Positions 1-10,460 are shown, counted from the stretch's first letter. The stretch is DNA of 64,000 nucleotides from Mycolicibacterium aromaticivorans JS19b1 = JCM 16368 (GCF_000559085.1 NZ_JALN02000001.1:3410001-3474000); one strand, 5' to 3'. A program made the numbers and translations. The notes: generated by a model not told the origin, from the sequence alone.

Positions 1-708
1 TTCCAGAAGTGGTTCCGGGTCGAGGTCAGTGGCATCGAGAATCTGCCCAAAAAAGGCGCCGGCCTGGTGGTCGCCAATCACGCCGGAACGTTGCCGATGG
101 ACGGGCTGATGTTGTCGGTGGCGGTGCACGACCACCACCCGGCGAATCGGGACGTCCGGTTGCTGGCGGCCGACATGGTCTTCGATATGCCGATGCTCGG
201 CCCGATCGCCCGCAAGGCCGGCCACACCATGGCGTGCACCACCGACGCCCATCGTCTGCTGGCCGGCGGGGAACTCACCGCCGTCTTCCCCGAGGGCTAC
301 AAGGGTTTGGGCAAGCCGTTCCGCGATCGCTATAAGTTGCAGCGGTTCGGCCGCGGCGGCTTCGTCTCGGCGGCGTTGCGCACCAAGGCGCCGATCATCC
401 CGTGCTCGATCGTCGGGTCCGAGGAGATCTATCCGATGATCACCGACGTCAAGCTCCTGGCGAGGGTGCTCGGGCTGCCCTACTTCCCGATCACGCCGCT
501 CTTCCCGTTGGCCGGGCCGGCCGGACTGATCCCGCTTCCGTCGAAGTGGCACATCGCATTCGGCAAGCCCATCGAGACGGCCAGCTACGACGAGGCCGCC
601 GCCGACGATCCGATGATCACGTTCGATCTCACCGATCAGGTGCGCGAGACCATCCAGCAGACGCTGTATCAGTTGCTGACGAAGCGTCGCAACATGTTCC
701 TGGGCTGA
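1..708 (+). CDS. Lysophospholipid acyltransferase family protein, 5' end outside window
   Basis: The frame is open from the first base, so the start lies upstream; 235 codons are visible. It should transfer an acyl group to a lysophospholipid or glycerol-phosphate acceptor at the membrane. The PlsC-type fold shows NHAGTLPMD at visible residues 26-34 (catalytic His, with Asp seven residues on rather than the classic five), the acceptor motif FPEGYKGLGKPFR, and a later PIIPCSIVGSEE strand. By position and sequence it resembles M. tuberculosis Rv0502. It ends 16 bases before the convergent next gene. The true substrate is not visible from sequence. Confidence 0.85.
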   Translation, partial: FQKWFRVEVSGIENLPKKGAGLVVANHAGTLPMDGLMLSVAVHDHHPANRDVRLLAADMVFDMPMLGPIARKAGHTMACTTDAHRLLAGGELTAVFPEGYKGLGKPFRDRYKLQRFGRGGFVSAALRTKAPIIPCSIVGSEEIYPMITDVKLLARVLGLPYFPITPLFPLAGPAGLIPLPSKWHIAFGKPIETASYDEAAADDPMITFDLTDQVRETIQQTLYQLLTKRRNMFLG

Positions 709-724
709 GCCCGGCCACTGCGCG

Positions 725-1231
725 CTAGGTTTGCCTGCCCAGTGCCGCCGCGGCGATGGCCGCGACCTGAGCATTGGTTTCCTCGTCGCCGCCGGCTTCG
801 CCGATCATTGTCACGACGGTCGTCATCACCGGTTTGCCATCTTCGTCGGTGACTTCGCTGCGCAATTCGCTGATCACCGTGCCGTGCGATTCGACAACCG
901 AGTCCAGCCACGAATCGAAGAACAATTTGTCGCCCGCCACGATCCGGCGGTGGAATTTGATCTTCTGGTCCCGATGAATGACGCGGGCGATATTGATGCC
1001 GACGTCGAAGTTACGGAAGATGTCGAGCTGCACCTGGCGGCCCGGGATCGCGATGAACGTCAGTGGCGCCACCACGTCGGGGTAACCGGCGGCCTTGGCC
1101 GCCTCCTCGCTGAAGTGCAGCGGATCGTCGGACTGGATCGCCTTGGCGTACTCGCGGATCTTCTCGCGACCGACGAGGTAGTAATCCGGATAGCGGTAGT
1201 GGGTTCCGATGATGTCGCTGGCGATTGACAC
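725..1231 (-). CDS. MaoC-like N-terminal dehydratase family protein (Rv0504c-like)
   Basis: The 168-residue protein has the FAS1-like/MaoC N-terminal hot-dog domain used by mycobacterial hydroxyacyl-ACP dehydratase subunits HadA and HadC. Visible landmarks are [16 protein letters not shown] near the N-terminus, [24 protein letters not shown] at about 36-60, and [17 protein letters not shown]. It lacks the C-terminal hydratase half carrying the catalytic Asp-His pair, so it either needs a partner subunit or is non-catalytic. It sits tail-to-tail with the acyltransferase. Function is inferred from family only. Confidence 0.8.
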   Translation of the reverse strand: MSIASDIIGTHYRYPDYYLVGREKIREYAKAIQSDDPLHFSEEAAKAAGYPDVVAPLTFIAIPGRQVQLDIFRNFDVGINIARVIHRDQKIKFHRRIVAGDKLFFDSWLDSVVESHGTVISELRSEVTDEDGKPVMTTVVTMIGEAGGDEETNAQVAAIAAAALGRQT

Positions 1232-1269
1232 CCGGGGAGCCTATCAGCGGCTATTGCGCACGCTGTGAA

Positions 1270-2199
1270 TCAGCGCCTGCGTGACACCGCCGCCGCCAGC
1301 GCGCCGCCGACCGCACCCAGCGCCAGCGCCGACGGCACCCCGATGCGTGCCGCCTTGCGTGCGGTGCGGAAATCGCGGATCTCCCAGCCGCGCTCGCGGG
1401 CCAGCTCGCGCAGGTCGGCATCGGGGTTGATCGCGACTGCGGTGCCCACCAGCGACAGCATCGGCACGTCGTTGTAGCTGTCGGAGTACGCGGTGCAGCG
1501 TCTGAGGTTCAGCCCTTCGCGAACGGCCAGCTGCCGCACCGCGTGTGCCTTGCCGACGCCGTGCAGGATGTCGCCCACCAGCCGGCCGGTGAAGACCCCG
1601 TTCTCCGACTCGGCGACCGTCCCCAGCGCGCCGGTGAAGCCGAGCCGGCGGGCGATCGTGCCGGCCAGCTCGTACGGCGTCGCGGTGACCAGCCACACCT
1701 GCTGGCCGGCGTCCAGATGCATCTGCGCCAGTGCCCGGGTGCCCGGCCAGATCTTGTCGGCGATGATCTCGTCGTAGATCTCTTCGCCGACGGCGATCAG
1801 CTCGGCCGTCGAGCGTCCCTCGATGAACGCCAGCGCCTTGCGCCGGCCCTCGGCCACATCGTCGCTGTTCTCCCGGCCGGTGAGCTGAAACTTGGCCTGC
1901 GCGTAGATGAATTTGGCCATGTCGCCGTAGGTGAAGTACTTGCGTGCGGCCAGCCCGCGGCCGAAATGCACCAGCGACGAGCCCTGCACCAACGTGTTGT
2001 CCACGTCGAAGAACGCGGCCGCGGTGAGGTCGGCAGGCGGCGGCACGGTCGACTCGGCCGCCACCGGCCCCGGCTCGCGCACCGCGGCGATGCTGGCGTC
2101 ACGCGCCACCGCGCTGGCTTGCTCGGCGACCAACTCGTCGACGGCCAGCTCGGCGCCGGCATCACCTGCAAGCTCCTGGTCGTGGTCCCCGGAACCCAT
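1270..2199 (-). CDS. serB1: HAD-superfamily phosphatase, SerB1-like
   Basis: A 309-residue HAD hydrolase of the phosphoserine-phosphatase/SerB-like IB subfamily. Motif I is [13 protein letters not shown] at about 63-75 with the nucleophile Asp; motif II is WLVTATPYE; motif III/IV is [15 protein letters not shown]. The first ~58 residues are a poorly conserved acidic leader. The C-terminus has an Ala-rich hydrophobic stretch ending in RRR, probably a membrane tail. It matches the position of Rv0505c (serB1) in M. tuberculosis. Whether phosphoserine is the substrate is unproven; a lysophospholipid or other phosphomonoester is possible. Confidence 0.85.
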   Translation of the reverse strand: MGSGDHDQELAGDAGAELAVDELVAEQASAVARDASIAAVREPGPVAAESTVPPPADLTAAAFFDVDNTLVQGSSLVHFGRGLAARKYFTYGDMAKFIYAQAKFQLTGRENSDDVAEGRRKALAFIEGRSTAELIAVGEEIYDEIIADKIWPGTRALAQMHLDAGQQVWLVTATPYELAGTIARRLGFTGALGTVAESENGVFTGRLVGDILHGVGKAHAVRQLAVREGLNLRRCTAYSDSYNDVPMLSLVGTAVAINPDADLRELARERGWEIRDFRTARKAARIGVPSALALGAVGGALAAAVSRRR

Positions 2200-2229
2200 G
2201 GGTCAACCCTAACTGCGACACTGGCTCAG

Positions 2230-2490
2230 GTGAGCCGCGCACACGTCGAGCTGTTGACCCGGGCCGGGTGCACCATCTGCCAGCAGGTCTACGGGCGCCT
2301 CACCGAGCTGGCCGCCGAACTCGATTTCGAGCTGACGGCCACCGACGTCGACGCCGCTGCGGCCGCGGGGGACAACGCCTTACGCGCCGAATTCGGCGAC
2401 CGACTGCCGGTCGTTCTACTCGACGGACGTGAGCACAGCTACTGGGATGTCGATGTCGAGAGGCTTCGCGCCGACCTGTCCCAGCGGTGA
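2230..2490 (+). CDS. Glutaredoxin-like thioredoxin-fold protein (Rv0508-like)
   Basis: An 86-residue protein starting at GTG 2230 (VSRAHVELLTRAGCTIC). The longer open frame upstream is antisense to serB1 and was dropped. It has a CTIC active site at residues 14-17 after the first beta strand, a cis-Pro region (DRLPVVLLDG) and an acidic C-terminal helix, as in DUF836 glutaredoxin-like proteins. It lies directly before hemA in the same direction, as Rv0508 does in M. tuberculosis. The role is probably thiol redox; the target is unknown. Confidence 0.85.
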   Translation: MSRAHVELLTRAGCTICQQVYGRLTELAAELDFELTATDVDAAAAAGDNALRAEFGDRLPVVLLDGREHSYWDVDVERLRADLSQR

Positions 2491-2531
2491 ACACCGGCGG
2501 AATTTGGCCAGCTGCCTGCGCAGCGTTTACC

Positions 2532-2548
2532 GTGGAACTAAGTTTCAC
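2532..2548. promoter_or_regulatory. Imperfect palindrome upstream of hemA
   Basis: GTGGAACT-A-AGTTTCAC pairs at 7 of 8 positions across one central base. It lies 48 bases before the hemA start, in the only non-coding gap ahead of the haem operon, so it is a candidate operator. No regulator can be named from the sequence. Confidence 0.3.
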
Positions 2549-2596
2549 TAACGGAGCATTCCGTCACAGCGAGGGAGCGGGCCAGGTGATCGTGCC

Positions 2597-3964
2597 GTGA
2601 GCGTCCTGCTGTTCGGAGTTTCGCATCGCAGCGCTCCGGTTTCGGTCCTCGAGCAACTGTCCACCGACGAGTCGGACCAGCTCAAAATCGTCGATCAGCT
2701 CCTGCAGTCACCGCTGGTGACCGAGGCGATGGTGCTGTCCACGTGCAACCGCGTCGAGGTCTACGCGGTGGTCGACGCCTTCCACGGCGGCCTGTCGGCG
2801 ATCGGCCAGGTGCTCGCAGAGCACTCCGGCATGCCGATGGGCGATCTGACCAAGTACGCCTACGTCCGCTACTCCGAGGCCGCCGTCGAGCATCTGTTCG
2901 CGGTCGCCAGCGGCCTGGACAGCGCCGTGATCGGCGAACAGCAGGTGCTCGGCCAGGTCCGACGTGCCTACGCCACCGCGGAAGCCAACAAGACCGTCGG
3001 GCGGATCCTGCACGACCTGTCCCAGCGCGCGCTGTCGGTGGGCAAGCGGGTGCACTCCGAAACCGCGATCGACACCGCCGGCGCCAGTGTGGTGTCCGTC
3101 GCACTCGACATCGCCGCCTCGAGGATGGACGGGTTGGCCGGACGCACCGCCGCCGTCGTCGGCGCCGGATCGATGGGTGGGCTGTCGGTCGCGCATCTGT
3201 TGCGCGCCGGCATCACGCACATCGACGTCGTCAACCGGTCGTTGCCACGTGCGACGCGCCTCGCCGAGAGCATCCGCCAGCAGGGCGCCACAGCCCAGGC
3301 GCTGAGCCTCGATGACCTGCCGACCGCGCTGGCCACCGCCGATGTCGTGGTCAGCTGTACCGGCGCGGTCCGCCCGGTGATCTCGCTGGCCGACGTGCAC
3401 CACGCGCTGGCCAGCGTCCGCCGCGATGAGACCGCCGCTCCGCTGGTGCTCTGCGACCTGGGCATGCCCCGCGACGTCGACCCCGCCGTGGCCGGTCTGC
3501 CCGGTGTGGCGGTCATCGACATGGACCGGGTGCAGCGCGAACCGTCGGCCAGGGCCGCGGCCGCCGACGCCGAAGCAGCCCGTCAGATCGTCGCCGCCGA
3601 GGTTGCCAGCTACCTGACCGGCCAGCGGATGTCGGAAGTCACACCCACAGTCACCGCACTGCGCCAGCGCGCCGCCGACGTCGTCGAATCAGAGCTGCTG
3701 CGGTTGGACAACCGGTTGCCGGGCCTGGACGACGCCCAGCGCGACGAGGTCGCCCGCACCGTGCGGCGGGTGGTCGACAAGCTGCTCCACGCCCCGACGG
3801 TGCGCGTCAAGCAGCTGGCAAGCGCACCGGGCGGCGACAGCTACGCCGAGGCGTTGCGAGAACTCTTCGAACTCGATCCGCAGGCCGTCGATGCCGTGGC
3901 CGCAGGTGAATTGCCCCTGCTGGCAACGGAATTCGAACAAGGCCGAACCGACGGCACCGGGTAG
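2597..3964 (+). CDS. hemA: Glutamyl-tRNA reductase
   Basis: HemA reduces glutamyl-tRNA(Glu) to glutamate-1-semialdehyde with NADPH, the first committed step of C5 tetrapyrrole synthesis in the cytoplasm. The 455 residues carry the catalytic Cys50 in STCNRVEVY, an NADPH-binding Rossmann motif VVGAGSMGG at about 186-194, and the C-terminal dimerisation helices. The GTG start at 2597 gives [14 protein letters not shown], the usual N-terminus. It opens the hemA-hemC-hemD-hemB operon, 5 bases before hemC. Its partner aminomutase hemL lies about 18 kb downstream. Confidence 0.98.
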   Translation: MSVLLFGVSHRSAPVSVLEQLSTDESDQLKIVDQLLQSPLVTEAMVLSTCNRVEVYAVVDAFHGGLSAIGQVLAEHSGMPMGDLTKYAYVRYSEAAVEHLFAVASGLDSAVIGEQQVLGQVRRAYATAEANKTVGRILHDLSQRALSVGKRVHSETAIDTAGASVVSVALDIAASRMDGLAGRTAAVVGAGSMGGLSVAHLLRAGITHIDVVNRSLPRATRLAESIRQQGATAQALSLDDLPTALATADVVVSCTGAVRPVISLADVHHALASVRRDETAAPLVLCDLGMPRDVDPAVAGLPGVAVIDMDRVQREPSARAAAADAEAARQIVAAEVASYLTGQRMSEVTPTVTALRQRAADVVESELLRLDNRLPGLDDAQRDEVARTVRRVVDKLLHAPTVRVKQLASAPGGDSYAEALRELFELDPQAVDAVAAGELPLLATEFEQGRTDGTG

Positions 3965-3969
3965 CGCGG

Positions 3970-4953
3970 TTGGCCGGCAGTAACGACGCGGTGATCCGGA
4001 TAGGTACCCGGGGCAGCCTGCTGGCGACCACGCAGGCGGGGACCATCAGAGACCAACTGATCGAGCGCGGGCACCGCGCCGAGCTGATCATCATCAGCAC
4101 CGCCGGCGACCGATCCGACAAGCCGATCGCCGAAATCGGGGTCGGGGTGTTCACCGCCGCCTTGCGTGAAGCCATCGCCGACGGCCGCGTCGACATGGCG
4201 GTGCACTCGTACAAGGATTTGCCGACGGCATCCGACGAGCGGTTCACCATCGCCGCGATCCCGCCCCGGGAGGACGCCCGCGACGCCTTGGTGGCCCGCG
4301 ACGGCTTGGTTCTGGGGGAGTTGCCGGCGGGTTCGGTGATCGGCACGAGCTCGGTGCGACGGGCTGCGCAGCTTAAAGCACTGGGTCTCGGTTTGGAAAT
4401 CCGCCCCCTACGAGGCAACCTAGATACCAGGTTGAACAGGGTAAGCAGTGGTGATCTCGACGCCATCGTGGTTGCCCGGGCGGGCCTGGCCCGTCTTGGA
4501 CGACTCGGCGATGTCACCGAGACGCTGGAGCCGGTGCAGATGTTGCCAGCGCCGGCCCAAGGTGCGCTTGCGGTCGAGTGCCGCGCGGGCGACACCGAGC
4601 TGGTGGCGCTGTTGGGAGAACTCGATGATCCCGACACCCGCGTCGCGGTCACCGCGGAGCGAACCCTGCTGGCCGAACTGGAGGCGGGTTGTTCCGCACC
4701 GGTGGGCGCGATCGCCGAAGTGGTCGAGTCCATCGATGACGACGGCCGCGTCTTCGACGAGCTGTCACTGCGCGCATGCGTGGCGGCAGCAGACGGATCC
4801 GACGTGATTCGTGCGTCCGGTATCGGCACGCCCGGCCGGTCCGCAGAGCTGGGGCTCTCGGTCGCCGCGGAGTTGTTCGAGCTCGGTGCTCGTGAAGTCA
4901 TGTCGGTACAGGGCTCCGTAGGTACGGCAGAAGACGGAGCAGAGCGGGAGTGA
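3970..4953 (+). CDS. hemC: Hydroxymethylbilane synthase (porphobilinogen deaminase)
   Basis: HemC polymerises four porphobilinogens into hydroxymethylbilane. Conserved pieces are [40 protein letters not shown] and the dipyrromethane-cofactor Cys in [11 protein letters not shown] (Cys241 from the TTG start). The TTG start at 3970 lies five bases after the hemA stop; an internal GTG at 3991 would give the more usual [10 protein letters not shown]-terminus and may be the real start. It is followed after four bases by hemD. Confidence 0.97.
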   Translation: MAGSNDAVIRIGTRGSLLATTQAGTIRDQLIERGHRAELIIISTAGDRSDKPIAEIGVGVFTAALREAIADGRVDMAVHSYKDLPTASDERFTIAAIPPREDARDALVARDGLVLGELPAGSVIGTSSVRRAAQLKALGLGLEIRPLRGNLDTRLNRVSSGDLDAIVVARAGLARLGRLGDVTETLEPVQMLPAPAQGALAVECRAGDTELVALLGELDDPDTRVAVTAERTLLAELEAGCSAPVGAIAEVVESIDDDGRVFDELSLRACVAAADGSDVIRASGIGTPGRSAELGLSVAAELFELGAREVMSVQGSVGTAEDGAERE

Positions 4954-4957
4954 AGCG

Positions 4958-6619
4958 ATGACTGGTCATGTGAGCGGTCGGGGACGCAAGGCGAAGCCGG
5001 GACACATCACGTTTGTCGGCTCGGGTCCGGGTGACCCCAACCTGTTGACGACGCGAGCCCGCACCGTGTTGGCCAACGCCGCGCTGGTGTTCACCGATCC
5101 CGACGTGCCACCGGCCGTCCTGAGCGTGGTCGGCACCGACCTGCCACCGGCGTCCGGCCCCGCGCCGGCGCCGGACGGTCCCCCTGCCGACGGCCATGAC
5201 GAGACCGCGCCGCCGGTGGTATCCGTCGGCCCGGACATCCGGCCCGCGCTCGGCGACCCGGCCGAGGTGGCCAAGACGCTGGTCCACGAGGCCAAGGCCG
5301 GCTTCGACGTGGTGCGCCTGGTCGCCGGGGATCCGCTGTCGATTGATTCGGTCATCACCGAGGTCAACGCCGTCGCCCGCGCCCACGCCGAGTTCGAGAT
5401 CGTTCCCGGTCTGCCCGCCACCAGCGCGGTCCCGACCTACGCGGGTCTGCCGCTGGGATCGGCGCACACCGTCGCCGACGTGCGCGGCGAGGTCGACTGG
5501 GCGGCCTTGGCCGCCGCACCCGGCCCGCTGATCCTCACCGCGAGCGCCTCGCACCTTCCCGAGGCCGCGCGCACCCTGATCGAGTACGGCCTGGCCGAGG
5601 CCACGCCGTGTGTGGTGACCTCCAACGGCACCACCTGCGGCCAGCGTTCGGTCGAGACCACGCTGCACGGCCTGACCGACCGCGCCACCCTGGCCTGCAA
5701 CAGCGATCCGGCCGGTCCGCTGACCGGCACGCTGGTGGTCACCATCGGCAAGACGGTGGCACACCGCGCCAAGTTGAACTGGTGGGAGAGCCGCGCGCTG
5801 TACGGCTGGACTGTGTTGGTGCCGCGCACCAAGGATCAGGCCGGCGAGATGAGCGACCGGCTGGTCGGCCATGGGGCACTGCCCATCGAGGTGCCCACGA
5901 TCGCCGTCGAGCCGCCGCGCAGCCCGGCTCAAATGGAAAGGGCCGTCAAGGGTTTGGTGGACGGCCGCTACCAGTGGGTGGTGTTCACCTCTACCAACGC
6001 GGTCCGCGCGGTGTGGGAGAAGTTCGGCGAGTTCGGTCTCGACGCCCGGGCTTTCTCCGGCGTGAAGATCGCCTGCGTGGGCGAAGCGACCGCCGACCGG
6101 GTCCGCGCTTTCGGCGTCAGCCCTGAGCTGGTGCCCGCCGGTGAGCAGTCTTCGCTCGGTCTGCTCGACGAATTCCCGGAGTACGACAGCATTTTCGATC
6201 CGGTGAACCGGGTGCTGCTGCCGCGCGCCGACATCGCCACCGAAACGCTGGCCGAAGGTCTGCGCGACCGCGGCTGGGAGATCGAAGACGTCACCGCCTA
6301 TCGCACCGTGCGGGCGGCGCCGCCGCCGGCCGAGACCCGCGAGATGATCAAGACCGGCGGGTTCGACGCGGTGTGCTTCACCTCGAGCTCGACCGTGCGC
6401 AACCTGGTCGGCATCGCCGGCAAGCCGCACGCCCGCACCATCGTGGCGTGCATCGGGCCGAAGACGGCGGAGACGGCCGCGGAGTTCGGGCTTCGGGTCG
6501 ATGTGCAGCCGGAGACCGCTGCGGTCGGTCCGCTGGTCGACGCGCTGGCCGAGCATGCCGCTCGGCTGCGTGCCGAAGGGGCGTTGCCGCCGCCGCGCAA
6601 GAAGAGCCGACGCCGCTAA
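4958..6619 (+). CDS. hemD: Bifunctional uroporphyrinogen-III C-methyltransferase / uroporphyrinogen-III synthase
   Basis: A 553-residue fusion. The N-terminal half is an SAM-dependent tetrapyrrole-methylase domain ([18 protein letters not shown] near residue 18, [30 protein letters not shown]). The C-terminal half from about residue 280 is HemD ([41 protein letters not shown]). HemD closes hydroxymethylbilane to uroporphyrinogen III. The methylase half could feed sirohaem or corrin synthesis, but its activity is not assured. An acidic Pro-rich insert lies at about 55-80. It sits between hemC and hemB as Rv0511 does. Confidence 0.95.
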   Translation: MTGHVSGRGRKAKPGHITFVGSGPGDPNLLTTRARTVLANAALVFTDPDVPPAVLSVVGTDLPPASGPAPAPDGPPADGHDETAPPVVSVGPDIRPALGDPAEVAKTLVHEAKAGFDVVRLVAGDPLSIDSVITEVNAVARAHAEFEIVPGLPATSAVPTYAGLPLGSAHTVADVRGEVDWAALAAAPGPLILTASASHLPEAARTLIEYGLAEATPCVVTSNGTTCGQRSVETTLHGLTDRATLACNSDPAGPLTGTLVVTIGKTVAHRAKLNWWESRALYGWTVLVPRTKDQAGEMSDRLVGHGALPIEVPTIAVEPPRSPAQMERAVKGLVDGRYQWVVFTSTNAVRAVWEKFGEFGLDARAFSGVKIACVGEATADRVRAFGVSPELVPAGEQSSLGLLDEFPEYDSIFDPVNRVLLPRADIATETLAEGLRDRGWEIEDVTAYRTVRAAPPPAETREMIKTGGFDAVCFTSSSTVRNLVGIAGKPHARTIVACIGPKTAETAAEFGLRVDVQPETAAVGPLVDALAEHAARLRAEGALPPPRKKSRRR

Positions 6620-6633
6620 ACGGAAGCCGTTAC

Positions 6634-7614
6634 ATGTCGTTCCCCAGGCAGCGTCCGCGCCGATTGCGCTCAACTCCGGCGTTGCGCCGATTGGTGGCCG
6701 AAACCACGGTGGAGCCAAGGCATTTGGTGCTCCCGATGTTCGTCGCCGACGGGATCGACGAGCCACGGGAGATTGCCTCCATGCCCGGGGTCCATCAGCA
6801 CACCCGCGACTCGCTGCGCCGGGCCGCCGAACAGGCTGTGGCTGCCGGCGTCGGCGGTCTGATGCTGTTCGGGGTTCCGCGTGAGTCGGACAAGGACGCT
6901 CTCGGCTCGTGCGGGGTGGATCCCGACGGCATCCTCAACGTGGCGCTGCGCGACCTCGCCAAGGACCTCGGCAACGACACCGTCCTGATGGCTGACACCT
7001 GCCTCGACGAGTTCACCGACCACGGGCATTGCGGTGTGCTGGACGCCCGGGGTCGGGTCGACAACGACGCCACCAACTTGCAGTACGTCAAACTTGCTGT
7101 CGCCCAGGCCGAATCGGGAGCCCACGTGGTGGGGCCCAGCGGCATGATGGACGGTCAGGTGGCGGCCATCCGCGACGGTCTCGATTCGGCCGGGTTCACC
7201 GACGTGCTGATCCTGGCCTACGCCGCGAAGTTCGCCTCGGCGTTCTACGGACCGTTCCGCGATGCGGTGGCGTCCAGCCTGCAGGGGGACCGGCGCACCT
7301 ATCAGCAGGACAGCGGCAACGCGCGGGAAGCGTTGCGCGAGATCGTTCTCGACCTCGACGAGGGGGCCGACATCATCATGGTCAAGCCGGCGATGGCCTA
7401 CCTGGACGTGGTGCGAGCGGCCGCCGACGTCTCCCCGGTTCCGGTTGCCGCCTATCAGGTGTCGGGGGAGTACGCGATGATCAGCGCGGCCGCGGCCAAC
7501 GGATGGATCGACGGGCGCGCCGCTGCGCTGGAGTCGCTGACCAGCATCCGGCGCGCGGGCGCCGACATCGTGCTGACCTACTGGGCCGCTGACGTCGCGG
7601 GCTGGCTGTCGTGA
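6634..7614 (+). CDS. hemB: Delta-aminolevulinic acid dehydratase (porphobilinogen synthase)
   Basis: HemB condenses two 5-aminolevulinates to porphobilinogen. The 326 residues from ATG 6634 include both active-site lysines, Lys199 ([15 protein letters not shown]) and Lys251 ([12 protein letters not shown]). In the metal-switch region [14 protein letters not shown] only Cys123 and Cys133 remain, with Asp at 125 where zinc enzymes have a third Cys, suggesting a non-classical metal requirement. It lies 14 bases after hemD. Its stop overlaps the start of the next membrane protein. Confidence 0.97.
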   Translation: MSFPRQRPRRLRSTPALRRLVAETTVEPRHLVLPMFVADGIDEPREIASMPGVHQHTRDSLRRAAEQAVAAGVGGLMLFGVPRESDKDALGSCGVDPDGILNVALRDLAKDLGNDTVLMADTCLDEFTDHGHCGVLDARGRVDNDATNLQYVKLAVAQAESGAHVVGPSGMMDGQVAAIRDGLDSAGFTDVLILAYAAKFASAFYGPFRDAVASSLQGDRRTYQQDSGNAREALREIVLDLDEGADIIMVKPAMAYLDVVRAAADVSPVPVAAYQVSGEYAMISAAAANGWIDGRAAALESLTSIRRAGADIVLTYWAADVAGWLS

Positions 7615-8039
7615 CACATCAACATCAACAGCCGCCCACGGCTCACACGCGTCCCGCCGACGTCGATACCGGCTTCTGGCTGTGGCTCATCGCCCTGCCG
7701 CTCATGGTCATCGGCTACCTCGTCGACGCGTATTTCACCGCGAGTAAGCATTCGTCGTTCTTCGTCATCGGGATCACCGTGTTGTTCGCGGTGACGGTGT
7801 CGGCGGTGGTCGTCACGTTCCTGTTCTTGATGCGGTCCGGCTATCGCTGGACCCGGACGGTACTGACCGGTGGCGGCGTGGCCAGCGTCATCTATACCGC
7901 GGCCAGCCTGTTCAGCACCGATCGGGAGACTGTGCAAGCGGTCGTCTTCGCGGTCACCGGCATCATCGGCTCGGTGTTGATCATGGGGGGCGCGTACCTG
8001 CTGCACCGGCCGGACGCGCACGGGTTCTTCAGCAAGTGA
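7611..8039 (+). CDS. Four-helix membrane protein, function unknown
   Basis: A 142-residue protein starting at GTG 7611, which overlaps the hemB stop by four bases (GTGA), so translation is probably coupled to the haem operon. After a His/Gln-rich N-terminus there are four predicted transmembrane helices ([71 protein letters not shown]). No catalytic motif is visible. The position just after hemB matches small membrane genes of the Rv0513-Rv0514 region. Confidence 0.75.
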   Translation: MTHQHQQPPTAHTRPADVDTGFWLWLIALPLMVIGYLVDAYFTASKHSSFFVIGITVLFAVTVSAVVVTFLFLMRSGYRWTRTVLTGGGVASVIYTAASLFSTDRETVQAVVFAVTGIIGSVLIMGGAYLLHRPDAHGFFSK

Positions 8040-8059
8040 CCCGATAGGCTGGCCCGACC

Positions 8060-8443
8060 ATGACCGCAACCCAACCCCGGCCACGCCTTGTCTCGATCGC
8101 ATTCTGGTGCTGGCTGGCGGGGGCCATCGTGCTGATGTTGGGCGGCCTGCTGCTCGTGTTCTCCAACAGCCCGGTTCCGGTGTTCTTCCGCGGCGCCGGC
8201 GTGCTGTGGATCGTGGCCGGTGCGCTGTTGAGCTACATCGCAGGCCGGACCCGTGGCGGTGACACCCGCTTCCGGCGGGCCGCGGTGGCGCTCTCGATCG
8301 CGCTGGCGATACTGCTGGCGCTGTTCTCGGTGATGACCGGCGGCCTGGTGTGGCTGTTTGCCATGGTGCTGGTGTTCGTTCCCGCGGTGTTGATCATGCG
8401 ACCCGCGGCCCAGGAGTGGTACACCCCGGAGTCCGATGTCTGA
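8060..8443 (+). CDS. Four-helix membrane protein, function unknown
   Basis: A 127-residue protein built like its upstream neighbour: a short cytoplasmic N-terminus, four hydrophobic helices between residues 12 and 118, and a short acidic tail ending YTPESDV. Its length and helix spacing suggest it is a paralogue of the preceding gene (IAFWCWLAGAIVLM against [14 protein letters not shown]). It overlaps the next gene by eight bases. No function can be assigned. Confidence 0.75.
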   Translation: MTATQPRPRLVSIAFWCWLAGAIVLMLGGLLLVFSNSPVPVFFRGAGVLWIVAGALLSYIAGRTRGGDTRFRRAAVALSIALAILLALFSVMTGGLVWLFAMVLVFVPAVLIMRPAAQEWYTPESDV

Positions 8444-8942
8444 CGATCAGCGCACCGAGCAGCCGGAGCGGCTGTTCTTCGAAACCGGCGCCAGCTGGTA
8501 CTGGCTGGTCGCCGGGCCGGTGTCGGCGATCGCGATGCTGCTGATCCAGATCAAGGGCGGGGCTGGATTCCAGCCGTTCGTGCCGCTGATTTTCCTGGTG
8601 CTCGTCACCGGCTTCCTCTACATCCAGGTCAAGGCCGCCCGTATCCACACCAGCGTGGAACTGACCCGCGACGCCTTGCGCCAGGGCACCGAGGTCACCA
8701 AGCTGACCCACATCGTGCGGGTGTTCCCGCCTGCTGAACATTCGGTGAAATCGCGTGAGCCGCTGGAGAAGTGGCAGACTTCGCGGGCGCTAGGAGAGTT
8801 GTCCGGGGTGCCCCGCGGCCGGACCGGCATCGGCGTCGAGCTCACCGGCAAGCGCACAGCGCAAGCCTGGGCGCGTAACCATCGCGCTCTGCGTGCCGCG
8901 CTGACCGGGTTGGTCGAGGGCGAGACGGTGGACGCCTCGTGA
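8436..8942 (+). CDS. Membrane protein with C-terminal soluble domain (Rv0513-like)
   Basis: A 168-residue protein with two transmembrane helices (WYWLVAGPVSAIAMLLIQI and FVPLIFLVLVTGFLYIQV), then a basic cytoplasmic part of about 100 residues beginning VKAARIHTSVELTRDALRQG. That part resembles the PH-like tails of small actinobacterial membrane proteins. It lies in an overlapping chain, starting inside the previous gene and overlapping the next by four bases. Function unknown. Confidence 0.75.
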   Translation: MSDDQRTEQPERLFFETGASWYWLVAGPVSAIAMLLIQIKGGAGFQPFVPLIFLVLVTGFLYIQVKAARIHTSVELTRDALRQGTEVTKLTHIVRVFPPAEHSVKSREPLEKWQTSRALGELSGVPRGRTGIGVELTGKRTAQAWARNHRALRAALTGLVEGETVDAS

Positions 8943-9229
8943 GGCACATCGTCCAGTTGGTCCTGGCCGCACTGGCGCTGGCCGGCGCCGTGGTGACCGG
9001 TTTGGCCGCGCGCAGCGTGGCGGTCGTGGCACCGGTCACCGACGGTCAGCCCTCGACGACGTCGGCGGTCTTCGACCCGCCGCTGATGATGCTGACCTGG
9101 TTGCTGGTCACCCTGGCCGGGGTGTTCACGGTGCTGGGTGTGGCCGGCCTGATGCGGGCCAGGCGGGCCCGCACCGCCGTAGCGCTCAGAACACCCGAGT
9201 CTGTCCCTCCAGCACTGGAACCGTCGTAG
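8939..9229 (+). CDS. Small membrane protein (Rv0514-like)
   Basis: A 96-residue protein with an N-terminal hydrophobic segment (LVLAALALAGAVVTGLAA), an extracytoplasmic loop of about 25 residues and a second helix (MMLTWLLVTLAGVFTVLGVAGLM), followed by an Arg-rich stop-transfer. The GTG start at 8939 overlaps the previous stop by four bases. The 3' end overlaps the convergent amidohydrolase by 44 bases. Length and place fit Rv0514. Function unknown. Confidence 0.7.
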   Translation: MRHIVQLVLAALALAGAVVTGLAARSVAVVAPVTDGQPSTTSAVFDPPLMMLTWLLVTLAGVFTVLGVAGLMRARRARTAVALRTPESVPPALEPS

Positions 9230-10340
9230 GCAGCTTGTAAGTCTCGACGCCGTTGCGCCACATCACGGCATCACGGGCATGCTCGGGCAGGTGCTTGACC
9301 AGCCAGCGCGGGTCGTCGAATGTCCAGTGCGGGTAGTCCGAGGAGAACAGTAGGATCTTCTCGCATTCCATCCATTCGAAGGCCCGCAGCAGTTCGGTCT
9401 TGTCCTCGGGATAGTCCAGCGGCTGGGTGGTGAACTTGATGTGGTCTTTGACGTAGTCGCTGGGCTTGCGCGTGATGTCGACCCACGATTTGCGCGCGTC
9501 GTAGATGGCGTCCATCCGCCACATCAGCGGCAGGATCCAGTTGAAGGCGTGCTCGACGAACACGATCCGCAACGTGGGGAACCGGTCGAAGACGCCGTCG
9601 AAGATCAGGCTCATCACCTGATTGGCGGCCAGCAGTGAGTAGCTGACCATGAAGTCGTGGTTGTAGCTGGGGAAACCGACCGGCGGGATCGGCAGGGTCT
9701 CGAACTTGCCCCGGCCGAGGTGGCAGCTGACGGTGATGTCGTGCTTGGTGGCGGCCGCCCAGATCGGGTCGTATTTTGGGTCACCCCATGACGGCCGGGG
9801 TTCGGCCTTGATCAGGATCTGCGACATGTACGGGTGGCCGGCCCACTGCTCGATCTCGCGGGCCGCCCCGGCGGGATCTTCGATCGCCACTGTGATCGAG
9901 CCGCGCCACCGCTGATGCCAGTTGTTGCGGCCGTCCAGCCAGTGTTCGTCGAGCCAGCGGTTGGTCGCGATGGCCGAAGCCTGCGCCGCGTCGGCCAGGC
10001 GCGCCCCGGGAGCCAGCGGTTCCAGGATGCAGATATCGGCACCGGCATCCATGACGAGTTGACGAAACGCCAGATCAGGGTCGGTTCCGGCGAACTCGCC
10101 GTCGGGCGGGAAGGTATCGGTGCGCATCGCGTAGGCGTGCGCGTAGTCGGGGGCGTCGTAGTAGATCTGCTCCCCGATGGGGTGGGAGAGGAAGTACTTG
10201 GTGCGCCAGGGCTCGGGTATGTAGTCGATCAGCACCCCGCGGCGCGGTACCGGGTGGACGTCGGAATCCACGCACCGCACGGCGATGTGTTCGGTCGGTG
10301 CTGACCGCGCCTCGATGTGGGTCAGAGTCATCCGGGTCAT
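9186..10340 (-). CDS. Amidohydrolase family 2 (TIM-barrel metal-dependent hydrolase)
   Basis: A 384-residue member of the amidohydrolase-2/ACMSD-like family, which hydrolyses or decarboxylates small carboxylates using a barrel-bound metal. Visible metal-site pieces are DSDVHP near the N-terminus, SCHLGRGKF (His), EHAFNWIL and SDYPHWTFDDP with the catalytic Asp. Start chosen at ATG 10340 (MTRMTLTHIE); the longer open frame upstream has non-homologous Arg/Pro-rich sequence overlapping the next gene's leader. It begins the accessory block that replaces Rv0515-Rv0523. Substrate unknown. Confidence 0.88.
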   Translation of the reverse strand: MTRMTLTHIEARSAPTEHIAVRCVDSDVHPVPRRGVLIDYIPEPWRTKYFLSHPIGEQIYYDAPDYAHAYAMRTDTFPPDGEFAGTDPDLAFRQLVMDAGADICILEPLAPGARLADAAQASAIATNRWLDEHWLDGRNNWHQRWRGSITVAIEDPAGAAREIEQWAGHPYMSQILIKAEPRPSWGDPKYDPIWAAATKHDITVSCHLGRGKFETLPIPPVGFPSYNHDFMVSYSLLAANQVMSLIFDGVFDRFPTLRIVFVEHAFNWILPLMWRMDAIYDARKSWVDITRKPSDYVKDHIKFTTQPLDYPEDKTELLRAFEWMECEKILLFSSDYPHWTFDDPRWLVKHLPEHARDAVMWRNGVETYKLPTTVPVLEGQTRVF

Positions 10341-10460
10341 CTCTTCGTCGTCGGTCTCTCCAGTGTCCCACTCCAAGCCATCCAAATCGGGCCGAAAATC
10401 GAGTAGTCGGCTACGGATGTCCTCGCGCGGTCGGTGGCCCAGAGTTGGAAACGGGGAGCG

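Noticed and set aside
4898..6766. A 622-codon open frame on the minus strand
   Set aside because: It is antisense to hemD, rich in Arg/Gly/His as expected from the mirror of GC-rich codons, and has no recognisable domain.
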